DNA of 64,000 nucleotides from an uncultured Anaeromyxobacter sp. (GTDB lineage Bacteria; Myxococcota; Myxococcia; Myxococcales; Anaeromyxobacteraceae), in contig CAIOAK010000129.1 of NCBI GenBank assembly GCA_903855945.1, positions 1 to 64,000 on the forward strand. Direction: 5' to 3'. Position 1 is the stretch's first letter; every line of letters begins with the position of its first letter. A program made the translations under genes and the position numbers. The notes under the pieces were generated by a model, which saw nothing but the letters and a program-made list of their open reading frames with translations, was not told where the DNA came from and ran no database searches. This document shows, piece by piece, positions 9,194-17,963 of this stretch.

Positions 9194-9205
9194 GCACTGT
9201 AGTGC
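9194..9205. promoter_or_regulatory. candidate operator GCACT-GT-AGTGC
   Basis: A 12-bp inverted repeat with perfect 5-bp arms sits in the 67-bp gap between the divergent POT carrier and XRE regulator. It overlaps a minus-strand TACAGT hexamer (9201-9196) that would serve as -10 for the carrier. Position and symmetry suggest a binding site for the adjacent regulator; this is inference. Confidence 0.4.
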
Positions 9206-9218
9206 TCCGAGCGCCCGC

Positions 9219-9248
9219 TTGAAAATGGGGCCGCCTCGCGCGTAGCCT
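9219..9248 (+). promoter_or_regulatory. sigma70-like promoter of the XRE regulator
   Basis: TTGAAA at 9219-9224, an 18-nt spacer and TAGCCT at 9243-9248. Only six bases separate the -10 from the ATG at 9255, so transcription would start at or next to the A of the start codon. No Shine-Dalgarno sequence is present, which together suggests a leaderless mRNA. Read on the other strand the -35 is TTTCAA and may also serve the divergent carrier. Confidence 0.5.
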
Positions 9249-9254
9249 CCCGCC

Positions 9255-10694
9255 ATGTCGCGAGAGGCATCCCTGCTGGGCGCCAAGGTCCGGGCGCTGC
9301 GCCGCCAGAAGAGCATCAGCCAGGTGCAGCTGGCCGACCGGCTGGGCATCTCGCCCTCCTACCTGAACCTGATCGAGCACAACCGGCGCGCCATGCCCGC
9401 GCCCCTGCTCATCAAGATCGCCGAGATCTTCGAGCTCGACCTCAAGGCGCTCTCCACCGAGCACGACGCCCGCACGGTGGCGGATCTCATGGAGGTGTTC
9501 GGCGATCCGATCTTCGAGCACGACGATCTCACCACCGCCGAGGTGCGCGACCTGGCCGCGCACGCCCCCGTCGCCTCGCGCGGGATCCTGAAGCTCTACC
9601 ATGCGTTCCGGGAGGCCCGGGAAGCGGCCGACAACCTGGCCATCAAGATCTCCGGGCGAAGCGACCTCACCGGAGTGGACGCCTCGCGCATGCCCACCGA
9701 GGAGGTGTCCGATCTCATCCAGCGCCACTCCAACCACTTCCCGGAGATCGAGGACGGGGCCGAGCAACTGCACCGCGAGCTCCAGCTGCAGGGGGACGAC
9801 CTGCAGCAGGGGCTCGAGCAACGGCTCGAGCGCGTGCACGGGATCCAGGTGCGCATCGAGCGCAGCGCCGACATGGGGGACGCCATCCGGCGCTTCGACC
9901 GGGAGCGGCGGGTCCTCTACCTGTCGGAGGTGCTGCGCCGCGGGTCGCGCAACTTCCACCTCGCCTACCAGGTCGGACTGGAGACCCAGCAGCCGGCCCT
10001 GGACCGGCACGCCGCCGACCCGATGCTCACCTCCGACGCGGCCCGGGCGCTGACGCGGGTCCTGCTCGCCAACTACTTCGCCTCCGCCGTGCTGATGCCC
10101 TACAGCCCCTTCCTGGAGGCGGCGCGGCAGGAGCGCTACGACATCGACCTGCTCGGCCACCGGTTCCGCACCAGCTACGAGCAGGTCTGCCACCGTCTCA
10201 CCACGCTCCGGCGCCCCGGCGCCGAGGGCATCCCCATGCACTTCGTCCGCGTGGACGTGGCGGGAAACATCTCCAAGCGGTTCTCCGCCTCCGGCCTTCG
10301 CTTCGCGCGCTTCTCCGGCGCCTGCCCGCGCTGGAACGTCTTCCAGGCCTTCCTCACGCCCGGGATGATCCGTACCCAGGTCTCCCAGATGCCCGACGGC
10401 ACCACCTACTTCTGGGTCGCACGCTCCGTGTACAAGGAGGGGGGCGGGTACCACGCGCCGCGCACGCCGCTCGCCATCGCCATCGGCTGCGAGGTGGGGC
10501 ACGCGCGCAAGATGGTCTACGCCGACGGCATGGACCTCGATTCGCGCGAGGCGGTGGTGCCGGTGGGGCTCACCTGCCGGCTCTGCGAGCGCACCGACTG
10601 CGAGCAGCGTGCCTTCCCGCCCATCCAGCACCCGCTTCAAGTTCAGGAGCACGTGCGCGGCGTCAGCTTCTTCGCGCCGGTGGGGGACAAATAG
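9255..10694 (+). CDS. XRE-family regulator with IrrE-like and DUF2083 domains (ScfR/RamB type)
   Basis: The protein has 479 residues. A helix-turn-helix lies at ~8-62 (VRALRRQKSISQVQLADRLG, then SPSYLNLIEHNRR). The middle is an IrrE/ImmA-like region, where the peptidase HExxH motif is not obvious. The C-terminal DUF2083 part has AGNISKRFSASGLRFARFSG and a cysteine cluster CRLCERTDCEQRAFP. This architecture matches the short-chain fatty acyl regulators and RamB, which control acetate, propionate or glyoxylate metabolism in other bacteria. The effector here is unknown, but the divergent peptide carrier is an obvious candidate target. Confidence 0.85.
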   Translation: MSREASLLGAKVRALRRQKSISQVQLADRLGISPSYLNLIEHNRRAMPAPLLIKIAEIFELDLKALSTEHDARTVADLMEVFGDPIFEHDDLTTAEVRDLAAHAPVASRGILKLYHAFREAREAADNLAIKISGRSDLTGVDASRMPTEEVSDLIQRHSNHFPEIEDGAEQLHRELQLQGDDLQQGLEQRLERVHGIQVRIERSADMGDAIRRFDRERRVLYLSEVLRRGSRNFHLAYQVGLETQQPALDRHAADPMLTSDAARALTRVLLANYFASAVLMPYSPFLEAARQERYDIDLLGHRFRTSYEQVCHRLTTLRRPGAEGIPMHFVRVDVAGNISKRFSASGLRFARFSGACPRWNVFQAFLTPGMIRTQVSQMPDGTTYFWVARSVYKEGGGYHAPRTPLAIAIGCEVGHARKMVYADGMDLDSREAVVPVGLTCRLCERTDCEQRAFPPIQHPLQVQEHVRGVSFFAPVGDK

Positions 10695-10719
10695 CAGCGC
10701 GTCCCCCCGGGACGCGCAA

Positions 10720-12285
10720 CTACCCGTGTTCGCCCGCGTCGGCCTCCGTCACCCAGGGTGTGACGAGGAGCAGCACCGCCACGAAGCCGTACCCGATCAC
10801 GAACGGCCAGGCCGGCCGCAGGTCCATCACCGCGTCCTGCGGCGTGAGCCTCCAGGAGTGGACGAGACCCAGCGCCGACAGCGCCGCCCCGGTCGCGAAC
10901 CATCCCGCCGCCGTCCGGAAGCGCCCGTCGATGATCATCGCCGTCCCCGCCGCCAGGATCATCGCGGTGAAGATGAACCCCTGATCCAGCGCGAAGCCGC
11001 CGCGGATCCAGACGTCGGAGGCGAGGAAGGCGTCCAGGACCCCGGCCGTGAGCGGCGGACCTCCCGGCGATCCCACGCCCGCGGCGCGCAGGCCGGCCTT
11101 CGCCATGAGCACCCCCCAGGCGGCGATGCCCGGCAGGATCCCCATGACCACCGCCGGCGCGTGCTCCTTGCGGACGACCTGGAAGGCCTGCGCCGAGATG
11201 ACCACGCCGATCCAGACGACGATGGCGAGCCCGGCGTCGATGGGGACCGCCCAGGCGATCCAGGAGAGGGTCCCGGTGAGGGCCACCGCCGCCACGAAGA
11301 TCCCGTTCAGGACCGAGTAGCCGGCCCGGGCTCCGAGCGCCTTCCAGCCCGGGTGGCCGATGTAGAGGGTGGTCGGGAAGCAGGAGCCGAGCAGCGCCGC
11401 CAGCACCGTGGAGAGCCCGTTCACCATGAGGGAAGGGCGGGTGGGGTAGGCGTCCCCGGCCGCCTCGGCCGACTCGACGTTCTGCAGCGAGCCCACCAGC
11501 GTGAAGAGCCCCATGGGCAGGATCACGGAGAGGTAGGTGGCCAGGTGGCCGCCGCGCAGCGCCTCGAGGAGCGCCCCCACCGCCGAGGTCGGGGGGCAGA
11601 AGGAGGCGGCCGATTGCGGCGCCGCCCCCACCGGCGCGAGGCCGGTCGCCCAGGCCAGGAAGGTACCGAGGACCACCGCCACGAGCCCGCCGGGGATGCG
11701 CCCGCGGAAGCGGACCCGGCCGAAGTAGGTGACGAGCACCACCCCGAGCGTGGCGAACCCGACCACCGGACGCGCGAAGGCGCGCAGGAGGAAGCCGAGC
11801 GAGATGAACCCCAGCGCGATCCCGGCCAGTGTGGAGAGGAGCGCGGCCCGGGGCGTGGCGCGCCGGATCCGCTCCGCCACGAACGCCCCGCCGAGCTCGA
11901 TGAGCCCCGAGGCGAGACAGGCGACGAGCCCCGCCTGCCAGGCCACCCGGGCCGGGTCGGCGGCTCCGGCCGCCTGGGCGGCGAGCTTCGCGGGGAGCAT
12001 CACCAGGAAGACGAAGGCGAAGAGGGACACGGTGTTGATGCCGAAGGGGAGCGCGGTGACGTCGGCGCGCCCCGTCTTCCGGGCCAGCTGCATCGCCTGC
12101 CAGGCGTAGTAGAGGTTCCCGACCAGCACCGAGAGGGCCGCGCCGGGGAGGATCGTCCCCCGCACGAGCGATTCGGGGAAGCCCAGCGCGTGCCGGCAGA
12201 GCGCGTCGATGACGAGCAACTGCACCAGGTTGTCGAGGGCCAGACCGAAGAAACCATCGACGTCGCCGCGGACGAACCAGCGCAA
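10720..12285 (-). CDS. NCS2/AzgA-like nucleobase or sulfate-type permease
   Basis: The protein has about 521 residues and some 12 transmembrane helices. The TTG at 12285 is chosen as start because GGGGAGG lies five bases before it; the ATG at 12336 has no ribosome site. LFTLVGSLQNVESAEAAGD and the following LLGSCFPTTLYIGHPGWKA resemble the substrate-site helices of xanthine/uracil permeases (NCS2). It may import purines or pyrimidines, but substrate specificity cannot be read. It stands alone, convergent with the regulator gene. Confidence 0.72.
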   Translation of the reverse strand: MRWFVRGDVDGFFGLALDNLVQLLVIDALCRHALGFPESLVRGTILPGAALSVLVGNLYYAWQAMQLARKTGRADVTALPFGINTVSLFAFVFLVMLPAKLAAQAAGAADPARVAWQAGLVACLASGLIELGGAFVAERIRRATPRAALLSTLAGIALGFISLGFLLRAFARPVVGFATLGVVLVTYFGRVRFRGRIPGGLVAVVLGTFLAWATGLAPVGAAPQSAASFCPPTSAVGALLEALRGGHLATYLSVILPMGLFTLVGSLQNVESAEAAGDAYPTRPSLMVNGLSTVLAALLGSCFPTTLYIGHPGWKALGARAGYSVLNGIFVAAVALTGTLSWIAWAVPIDAGLAIVVWIGVVISAQAFQVVRKEHAPAVVMGILPGIAAWGVLMAKAGLRAAGVGSPGGPPLTAGVLDAFLASDVWIRGGFALDQGFIFTAMILAAGTAMIIDGRFRTAAGWFATGAALSALGLVHSWRLTPQDAVMDLRPAWPFVIGYGFVAVLLLVTPWVTEADAGEHG

Positions 12286-12339
12286 GGTGACCTCCCCGGG
12301 CGGCCTTCGCCCGCGGGGCGCATGGTAGCGCAGCAACGG

Positions 12340-12368
12340 TTGCGGGGTCGCGGGACGCGCTCTACCCT
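12340..12368 (+). promoter_or_regulatory. sigma70-like promoter of ybaK
   Basis: TTGCGG at 12340-12345, a 17-nt spacer and TACCCT at 12363-12368. Six bases then separate the -10 from the ybaK ATG, the same geometry as at the XRE regulator, again with no Shine-Dalgarno site. A leaderless transcript is likely. Confidence 0.45.
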
Positions 12369-12374
12369 CGCATC

Positions 12375-12857
12375 ATGGGAAAAGCCCCCTCCACCGCCGC
12401 CACCCGCCTCCTCCGCGAGAAGGGGGTGGCCTACACCGAGCACCTCTACCGGTACGAGGAGAAGGGGGGGACCGCCGTCTCCTCCCGCGAGCTCGGCGTG
12501 GAGGAGCACGCCGTGGTGAAGACGCTCGTCATGGAGGACGACGCCGGCGACCCCGTCGTGGTGCTCATGCACGGCGACCGGGAGGTCTCCACGAAGGCGC
12601 TGGCGCGCCAGCTCTCCCGGCGGTCGGTGCAGATCTGCAAGCCGGAGGTGGCGAACCGCCACAGCGGCTACCAGGTGGGCGGCACGAGCCCCTTCGGCAC
12701 CCGGAAGCGGATGCCGGTCTGCGTGGAGCGCACCATCCTCGATCTGCCGCGGGTCTACCTGAACGGCGGCTCGCGCGGCTTCCTCGTCGGGCTCGACCCG
12801 AAGGAGATCGTCCGCGTGCTCGAGCCGGTGGTGGTGGACGTGGCCATCGAGGGGTGA
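12375..12857 (+). CDS. ybaK: YbaK/EbsC-family Cys-tRNA(Pro)/(Cys) deacylase
   Basis: The protein has 160 residues, the normal length. The family core is visible: VVKTLVMEDDAGDPVVVLM with the conserved Lys near 56, and GYQVGGTSPFGTRKRMPV near 100-117, which is diagnostic for YbaK. YbaK removes cysteine wrongly attached to tRNA(Pro), improving translation fidelity. It appears monocistronic and is convergent with spmB. Confidence 0.9.
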   Translation: MGKAPSTAATRLLREKGVAYTEHLYRYEEKGGTAVSSRELGVEEHAVVKTLVMEDDAGDPVVVLMHGDREVSTKALARQLSRRSVQICKPEVANRHSGYQVGGTSPFGTRKRMPVCVERTILDLPRVYLNGGSRGFLVGLDPKEIVRVLEPVVVDVAIEG

Positions 12858-12864
12858 GGCGCCG

Positions 12865-13404
12865 TCACGATCCGAAGAGCCAGCGCACCGCCGCCACCGA
12901 GGCCGCGAAGCCGGCCAGGTCGGCGATCAGGGCCGCCGGCAACGCCTGCCGGTACCGGGTGATCCCGACCGCCCCGAAGTAGACCGCCAGCACGTAGAAG
13001 GTGGTCTCGGTCGATCCGGCCATCACCGAGGCCAGCCGTCCGGCGTAGGAGTCGGGCCCGTCGGAGCGGAGCACGTCGGCCACCACGCCGAGCGCCGCGC
13101 CCCCGGAGAGGGGGCGCACGAGGACCAGCGGCAGCACGCTCGCCGGGATCCCGATCCGGGACGTGACCGGCGCGAGCAGCGCCGCCAGCCCGTCCATCGC
13201 CCCCGAGGCGCGGAGCATCCCGAGCGCCACCACCACCGCCACGAGCGGGGGGATGATCCGCACCGCGACCTGGAACCCCTCCTTCGCCCCCTCCACGAAG
13301 ACGGGATAGACCTTCACCTTGCGTGTAAGGGCCCAGGCGGGGATCCCGGCCACGAGCAGCGGGACGGCCCAGACGGAGAGCGCCTCGAGCGCCGCCCGGA
13401 TCAC
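12865..13404 (-). CDS. spmB: spore maturation protein B-like Gate-domain membrane protein
   Basis: The protein has 179 residues and several transmembrane helices. The nucleoside-recognition (Gate) domain has VRPLSGGAALGVVADVL and a GSTETTFYVLAVYFG helix typical of SpmB. The GTG start overlaps the stop of spmA by 4 nt (GTGA), so the pair is translationally coupled. In Bacillus SpmA/B affect spore core dehydration; homologues are common in non-sporulating Gram-negatives, where the role is unknown. Confidence 0.85.
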   Translation of the reverse strand: MIRAALEALSVWAVPLLVAGIPAWALTRKVKVYPVFVEGAKEGFQVAVRIIPPLVAVVVALGMLRASGAMDGLAALLAPVTSRIGIPASVLPLVLVRPLSGGAALGVVADVLRSDGPDSYAGRLASVMAGSTETTFYVLAVYFGAVGITRYRQALPAALIADLAGFAASVAAVRWLFGS

Positions 13405-14000
13405 GTGCGGTCTCCGGGGGGAGGGGCGGGGAAGAGGCGGCGGAGCGCCCAGGCGGCGCACACCGCGGCCACGGTGGCGCAGCAGGAGGCGAGCAGCGTC
13501 GCGGCCAGGATGTCCGCCGGCTGGCGCGCGCCGGCCGCCGCGCGGAGCGCGATGACCGTGGCCGGCACGAGCTGGACGCTCGCGGTGTTGAGCGCGCAGA
13601 AGAGGGCCTGGGCGTCGCTCGCCGTGCCCGGGGTGGGGTTGGCCCGTTCCAGCTCCTCCATGGCCCGGATGCCGAAGGGGGTGGCGGCGTTGCCCAGGCC
13701 GAGGACGTTGGCGGCGATGTTCATCGTCATCGCCCCCATGGCGGGCGAGTCCTGAGGCACCGACGGGAAGAGGCGGCGCAGGATGGGGCGGGCGAGCCGC
13801 CCCAGCGCCCGGACCAGCCCGGCCTCCTCGGCCACCTTCATGAGCCCCATCCAGAGCGCGAGCACGCCGGCGAGCCCCAGGGAGAGGGTCACCGCGCGCC
13901 CGGCCGACTCGGCGATGGCGCCGGGAAGCGCCCCCACGCGGCCGGTGACGGCAGCCACCACCACGGAGGCCACGAGGAGGAGGACCCAGATCGCGCTCAT
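13401..14000 (-). CDS. spmA: spore maturation protein A-like Gate-domain membrane protein
   Basis: The protein has 199 residues from the ATG giving MSAIWVLLLVASVV; an open frame extends upstream but runs antisense to the transglutaminase start. The SpmA core has LWMGLMKVAEEAGLV, then MTMNIAANVLGLGNAATPFG and DAQALFCALNTASVQL, all typical of the family. It is first in a two-gene operon with spmB and divergent from the transglutaminase-like gene across 67 bp. Confidence 0.87.
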   Translation of the reverse strand: MSAIWVLLLVASVVVAAVTGRVGALPGAIAESAGRAVTLSLGLAGVLALWMGLMKVAEEAGLVRALGRLARPILRRLFPSVPQDSPAMGAMTMNIAANVLGLGNAATPFGIRAMEELERANPTPGTASDAQALFCALNTASVQLVPATVIALRAAAGARQPADILAATLLASCCATVAAVCAAWALRRLFPAPPPGDRT

Positions 14001-14067
14001 CGCCCGGGATGAGAGCCCGGCGCGGAGGGAATTGCCAGTTTCTGCTAAAGGTTCGATCCGGAAACGG

Positions 14068-15564
14068 ATGGGACGAAGAGCCTCCAGACTGCTTCTCGCC
14101 GCGGCGCTCGCCTGCTCGGTCGGCACGGCGCGCGCCGCCCCGGATCCGGTGAAGGGCGCGTCGCCCGATCGCCACTGCCGCCCCGGCGCCACGCTGCTCG
14201 ACCTCGAACCCCGCACCGAGCCCGAGTGGTACGGGCTCTACGTGGGGGACAAGAAGGTGGGTTGGCTCCGCACCTCCTCCGCGCTGGAGACCCGCGACGG
14301 CAAGCGCGTCCGGGTCGCGCAGGAGGAGATGCTCGTGGAGGCCCTGGTCGGCCCGCGGAAGGTGCGCCGCGAGGTGCTCGAGGAGCGGGTCTACGAGCCG
14401 GGGAAGGGGGGGCGCCTCCTCTCGCTGCGCAGCACCTTCCGGGGGGACGGCGGCGACAGGACCGTCCACGTCACCTGCGGGCCGTCCTCCTGCCATGCCG
14501 AGATCGCCTCCCCCGACGGGAAGCGCACGGCCGACATTCCCCACCCCGGTGAGACGGCCGAGCAGGTGGAGGCCCCCCGGCTCGCCGCGCTCACCTGCAG
14601 GACGGTGAGCGGCAACCAGCTCCAGTCGGACGACCTCCGGGTGAAGCGGATGACGAGCCGCTACGCCGGCCGGTCCCGGGTGGGCGGCGCCGGAGTCGAG
14701 GTGCCGGTCTCGGTGGTGGAGGAACTGGAGGAGGGGGACCGGGTGGCGCCCCGGGTGCTCGTCTCCGACGAGGGGAGGGTGCTCGAGACGCGGGTCGGCG
14801 ACGGGATGGTGGTCAAGGTGGAGCCGATGGAGACCGCGCGGCGGCTCGACCTCATCGACCTGTTCAGCACGCTGCGCGTCCCCCTCCCGGGGCCGCTCCC
14901 GCGCGACGTCCCCATGGCGATCACCTACGCGATGAAGGGGATCCCTCGCGGCTTCGACCTCGACGACGAGCGGCAGCGGGCCGTGGCCGGCCCGGGCGGC
15001 GAGACGATCCTCACGGTGACGGCCCGCCCCTTCGCCGGGAAGGACGTCCCCCGGGGGAAGCCCGCGCCCCGCGGCGACGCCGACCAGGCCGCCACCATCG
15101 AGATCGACTGGGAGGCCCCCTCCATCCGGGCGCTCGCCGAGGCGACGGTGGGCGGCACCCCGGGCACCTGGGCCGCGTCGCGTCGCCTCTCCCGGGCCGT
15201 GTTCGAACGGATCGAGAAGGTCTACGGGCAGAGCGCAGACCGGGCGAGCGACATCCTCCGGCAGGGCAAGGGGGACTGCACCGAGCACACCCGGCTCTTC
15301 GTGGCCCTCTGCCGCGCCGCGGGGATCCGGGCGCGCGAGGTGAAGGGGCTCGTCTACGCGAGCTACGGCCAGGGCGGTCCGGGGCTCTACTGGCACGCCT
15401 GGGCCGAGGTGAAGGTCGGGGACGGATGGATCGCGGTCGACCCGACCTTCGGGCAGGACGTGGCCGACGCGACCCACGTCGCGCTCGGGCGGGGCACGCG
15501 GCAGGACGCCATCTCCCTCGTCGGGGCCCTCCAGGTGACCCGGGCTGACGCGAAGCGCCCGTAG
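14068..15564 (+). CDS. exported transglutaminase-like (cysteine-protease fold) protein
   Basis: The protein has 498 residues, with a cleavable signal peptide at ~1-25 (RLLLAAALACSVGTARAAP). The C-terminal third is a transglutaminase core with a complete triad: Cys in GKGDCTEHTRLF, His in YWHAWAEVKVG and Asp in AVDPTFGQDVADA. The preceding ~350 residues form a beta-rich domain I do not recognise. Such bacterial proteins usually act as peptidases or amidases on proteins or peptidoglycan in the envelope. The substrate is unknown. Confidence 0.82.
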   Translation: MGRRASRLLLAAALACSVGTARAAPDPVKGASPDRHCRPGATLLDLEPRTEPEWYGLYVGDKKVGWLRTSSALETRDGKRVRVAQEEMLVEALVGPRKVRREVLEERVYEPGKGGRLLSLRSTFRGDGGDRTVHVTCGPSSCHAEIASPDGKRTADIPHPGETAEQVEAPRLAALTCRTVSGNQLQSDDLRVKRMTSRYAGRSRVGGAGVEVPVSVVEELEEGDRVAPRVLVSDEGRVLETRVGDGMVVKVEPMETARRLDLIDLFSTLRVPLPGPLPRDVPMAITYAMKGIPRGFDLDDERQRAVAGPGGETILTVTARPFAGKDVPRGKPAPRGDADQAATIEIDWEAPSIRALAEATVGGTPGTWAASRRLSRAVFERIEKVYGQSADRASDILRQGKGDCTEHTRLFVALCRAAGIRAREVKGLVYASYGQGGPGLYWHAWAEVKVGDGWIAVDPTFGQDVADATHVALGRGTRQDAISLVGALQVTRADAKRP

Positions 15565-15582
15565 GGAGCCCGTCGTCCGCAG

Positions 15583-15611
15583 TTGACGTCCGGCGCGCGA
15601 ACCCGTTTGAT
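15583..15611 (+). promoter_or_regulatory. sigma70-like promoter of the epimerase gene
   Basis: TTGACG at 15583-15588, a 17-nt spacer and TTTGAT at 15606-15611, ahead of a GGAGG ribosome site and the ATG at 15641. This is the best consensus match seen in the window. Confidence 0.5.
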
Positions 15612-15640
15612 CCGGCCCCAACGCACACCGGAGGAACTCC

Positions 15641-16048
15641 ATGAAGGGTCTCGACCACGTCGCCATCCTCGTCGCCGATCTCGACGCCGCCATCCGCCTC
15701 TACCGGGACGTCTACGGCCTCGAGCTCGCCGAGGTCGAGGAGGTCCCGTCCGAGAAGGTGAGGGTGGCCATCTTCGGCCACGGCTCGGGCCGGATCGAGC
15801 TCGTCTCGCCCTCCGGCCCCGACAGCCCCATGGCGAAGACCATCGAGAAGCGGGGCGAGGGGATGCACCACATCTGCCTGGAGGTGCCCGACATCGAGAA
15901 GGCGATGGCTGCGCTCAAGGCCCAGGGGGCTCCGCTGCTCGACGAGAAGCCCCGTCCGGGCGCCGGCGGGGCGCGGGTTGCCTTCGTCCACCCGAAGGGG
16001 AGTCGGGGGGTGCTCGTCGAGCTCCGCCAGGGCCCCAAGAGCGCTTGA
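15641..16048 (+). CDS. mce: methylmalonyl-CoA epimerase
   Basis: The protein has 135 residues and is a glyoxalase/VOC-fold enzyme. GLDHVAILVADLDAAIRLY gives the first metal His, GRIELVSP the first Glu-containing strand, GMHHICLEVPDIEKAM the second His pair, and RGVLVELRQ the last Glu. It interconverts (R)- and (S)-methylmalonyl-CoA in propionyl-CoA and odd-chain or branched-chain metabolism. No mutase or carboxylase genes are nearby. GGAGGAACTCC precedes the ATG. Confidence 0.9.
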   Translation: MKGLDHVAILVADLDAAIRLYRDVYGLELAEVEEVPSEKVRVAIFGHGSGRIELVSPSGPDSPMAKTIEKRGEGMHHICLEVPDIEKAMAALKAQGAPLLDEKPRPGAGGARVAFVHPKGSRGVLVELRQGPKSA

Positions 16049-16064
16049 CCCCGAGGGGAATCGC

Positions 16065-17963
16065 ATGGTTAGTGACAGCCCCATGATGCGCCCCCTCCCG
16101 TTCCTCCTCGCGATCCCGCTCCTCGTCGGCACGGCGTTCGCCCAGTCGCCCACTCCCCCCGCGGCAGCCCCGGCGAAGGCCGAATCCACGTCGCTCCTGG
16201 CCCCGGCGCCTGCTGCGCCGATGACCCAGGCGGAGATGGACCAGAAGATCCAGGAGGCCGTCCAGAAGGAGGTCGCCAAGGTCAAGGAGCAGCTGCGGGA
16301 CGAGGTGCGCGCCGAGATCCAGGGCGCCCAGTCGGCCGCCGAGTTCCTCGGCGAGCAGGATCAGAAGAAGAAGCTCCACTTCCTCCAGATCGACGGCTAC
16401 TTCCGCTTTCGCTGGGATCTCTTCAACAACATGAACGGCGGGCAGCCGGCCGATCCGATGGGCTGGTACCTGTGGGGCGGGAACACCGACATCTCCTCCT
16501 CGCCGCCGAACGGCACCAACACCGGCGGCAACATGCGCCTGCGCGTCGATCCCACCTTCAACGTCTCGGAGCAGGTCCGGGTGAAGATGGAGATCGACTT
16601 CCTCGACAACGTGGTCCTCGGCTCCACGCCCGCCGCCGGCATCTACAACCTCTACGGATTCATGGGCGGGAGCCAGGTCTCGCCGATCGCCGGCTACAAC
16701 TGGTTCTGGGGCGCCGTGCAGGTGAAGCGTGCCTGGGGCGAGGTGCAGACGCCGGTGGGTCTGCTCAGCTTCGGCCGCATGCCCGCCAGCTGGGGCGCCG
16801 GCATCTACTACAACGCCGGCGAGGGCATCGACCAGGACTACGGCGACAACGTGGACCGCATCCAGTTCACCATCCCGCTCGGCCAGTTCCTCGGCGGCCT
16901 GGCCGTGACGCCGTACTACGAGTGGGACGGCTCCGGTGTCTCCTACGCGAGCACCTTCAACACCGTGGGCATCGGCCAGCCGATCAACTACACCCAGGAC
17001 GACGACGTCGGCACCGTGGGCATCATGATCGCCCGGACCGACACGCCCGACCAGGTGCGGCGCAAGATCGAGAAGGGGAGCACCAGCTTCAACTACGGCC
17101 TGCTCTTCAACTGGAAGTCGCAGCGGCTCGGGCTGCCCATGCTCACCCCCCAGTCGATGTGGCCGGTGGTCGAGCCGTACGGCGTCTCCACCCCGGTCAC
17201 CCTGGTCAACCGGGATGCCAGCGCCGGGACGCTCGACCTCTTCCTCCGCTGGACCGGCAAGCGCTTCGAGATCGAGGCGGAGGGCATCGGCATCTGGGGC
17301 AACATGGGGAACGTGGGCTCGGATCCGGCCGCGGCCGCCATCCCGGCCACCATCCGGCAGGGCGCGGCGGTGCTGCGCGGCAACTACAAGTTCGGAGAGG
17401 CAGCCCGCATCGCCGTCGGCGGCGAGTTCGGCATCGCGAGCGGCGACTCCGCCCCGGGCTTCGGCAACTTCCCGGGCCGGTGCGACTACTCGCTCCCGGC
17501 CACCAATCCGAACCGCTGCGGCAACGTCCCGCCGGCGGGCTCGATCGACGGCAACCAGGTGGGCGCGGCCTATCCGGCGCTCAACAACTACCGGTTCAAC
17601 CCGGCCTACCAGGTCGACCTCATCCTCTGGCGGCGCATCCTCGGCACGGTCACCGACGCCTGGTACGTGAAGCCCACCTTCAAGTGGGACGTGCTCGACG
17701 GGCTCACCGTCGGCGGGCAGATCGTCTACTCGCAGGCGATCATGGCCACGTCCACCCCGTCCCAGACCAGCAAGCCGCTCGGCATCGAGCTCGACGTGGG
17801 CGTGAAGTACCAGTCGGACGACGGGTTCGTCTTCTTCCTCGACTACGGCCTGCTGCGCATGCTCTCGGGCTTCGATCAGATCAGCTCGTCCAGCGGCGTG
17901 GTCACGAGCAGCGTGAGCGGCGTGGCCCAGAACATCCACGCCGGCCTGGGCATCGTTTTCTAG
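16065..17963 (+). CDS. large outer-membrane beta-barrel protein (TIGR04551-like)
   Basis: The protein has 632 residues. A signal peptide ends near TAFAQS; a Pro/Ala-rich linker and a short charged coiled coil (QKIQEAVQKEVAKVKEQLRD) follow. Then comes a long beta-rich region with alternating hydrophobic and aromatic strands such as FLQIDGYFRFRWDLF. The coiled coil plus barrel resembles porins tethered to the cell wall. I believe it matches the myxobacterial TIGR04551 family, from recall only. The substrate is unknown. The ATG follows GAGGGGAATCGC; the open frame upstream overlaps mce and is not used. The TAG stop is shared with the TAG of the convergent osmC gene (palindromic CTAG). Confidence 0.72.
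   Translation: MVSDSPMMRPLPFLLAIPLLVGTAFAQSPTPPAAAPAKAESTSLLAPAPAAPMTQAEMDQKIQEAVQKEVAKVKEQLRDEVRAEIQGAQSAAEFLGEQDQKKKLHFLQIDGYFRFRWDLFNNMNGGQPADPMGWYLWGGNTDISSSPPNGTNTGGNMRLRVDPTFNVSEQVRVKMEIDFLDNVVLGSTPAAGIYNLYGFMGGSQVSPIAGYNWFWGAVQVKRAWGEVQTPVGLLSFGRMPASWGAGIYYNAGEGIDQDYGDNVDRIQFTIPLGQFLGGLAVTPYYEWDGSGVSYASTFNTVGIGQPINYTQDDDVGTVGIMIARTDTPDQVRRKIEKGSTSFNYGLLFNWKSQRLGLPMLTPQSMWPVVEPYGVSTPVTLVNRDASAGTLDLFLRWTGKRFEIEAEGIGIWGNMGNVGSDPAAAAIPATIRQGAAVLRGNYKFGEAARIAVGGEFGIASGDSAPGFGNFPGRCDYSLPATNPNRCGNVPPAGSIDGNQVGAAYPALNNYRFNPAYQVDLILWRRILGTVTDAWYVKPTFKWDVLDGLTVGGQIVYSQAIMATSTPSQTSKPLGIELDVGVKYQSDDGFVFFLDYGLLRMLSGFDQISSSSGVVTSSVSGVAQNIHAGLGIVF

Noticed and set aside
7551-10652. Very long minus-strand frame (over 1000 codons) and similar long frames antisense to trp, POT and other genes
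   Set aside because: Shadow frames typical of high-G+C DNA; Arg/Ala/Pro/Gly/His-rich translations with no family motifs, antisense to clear genes.
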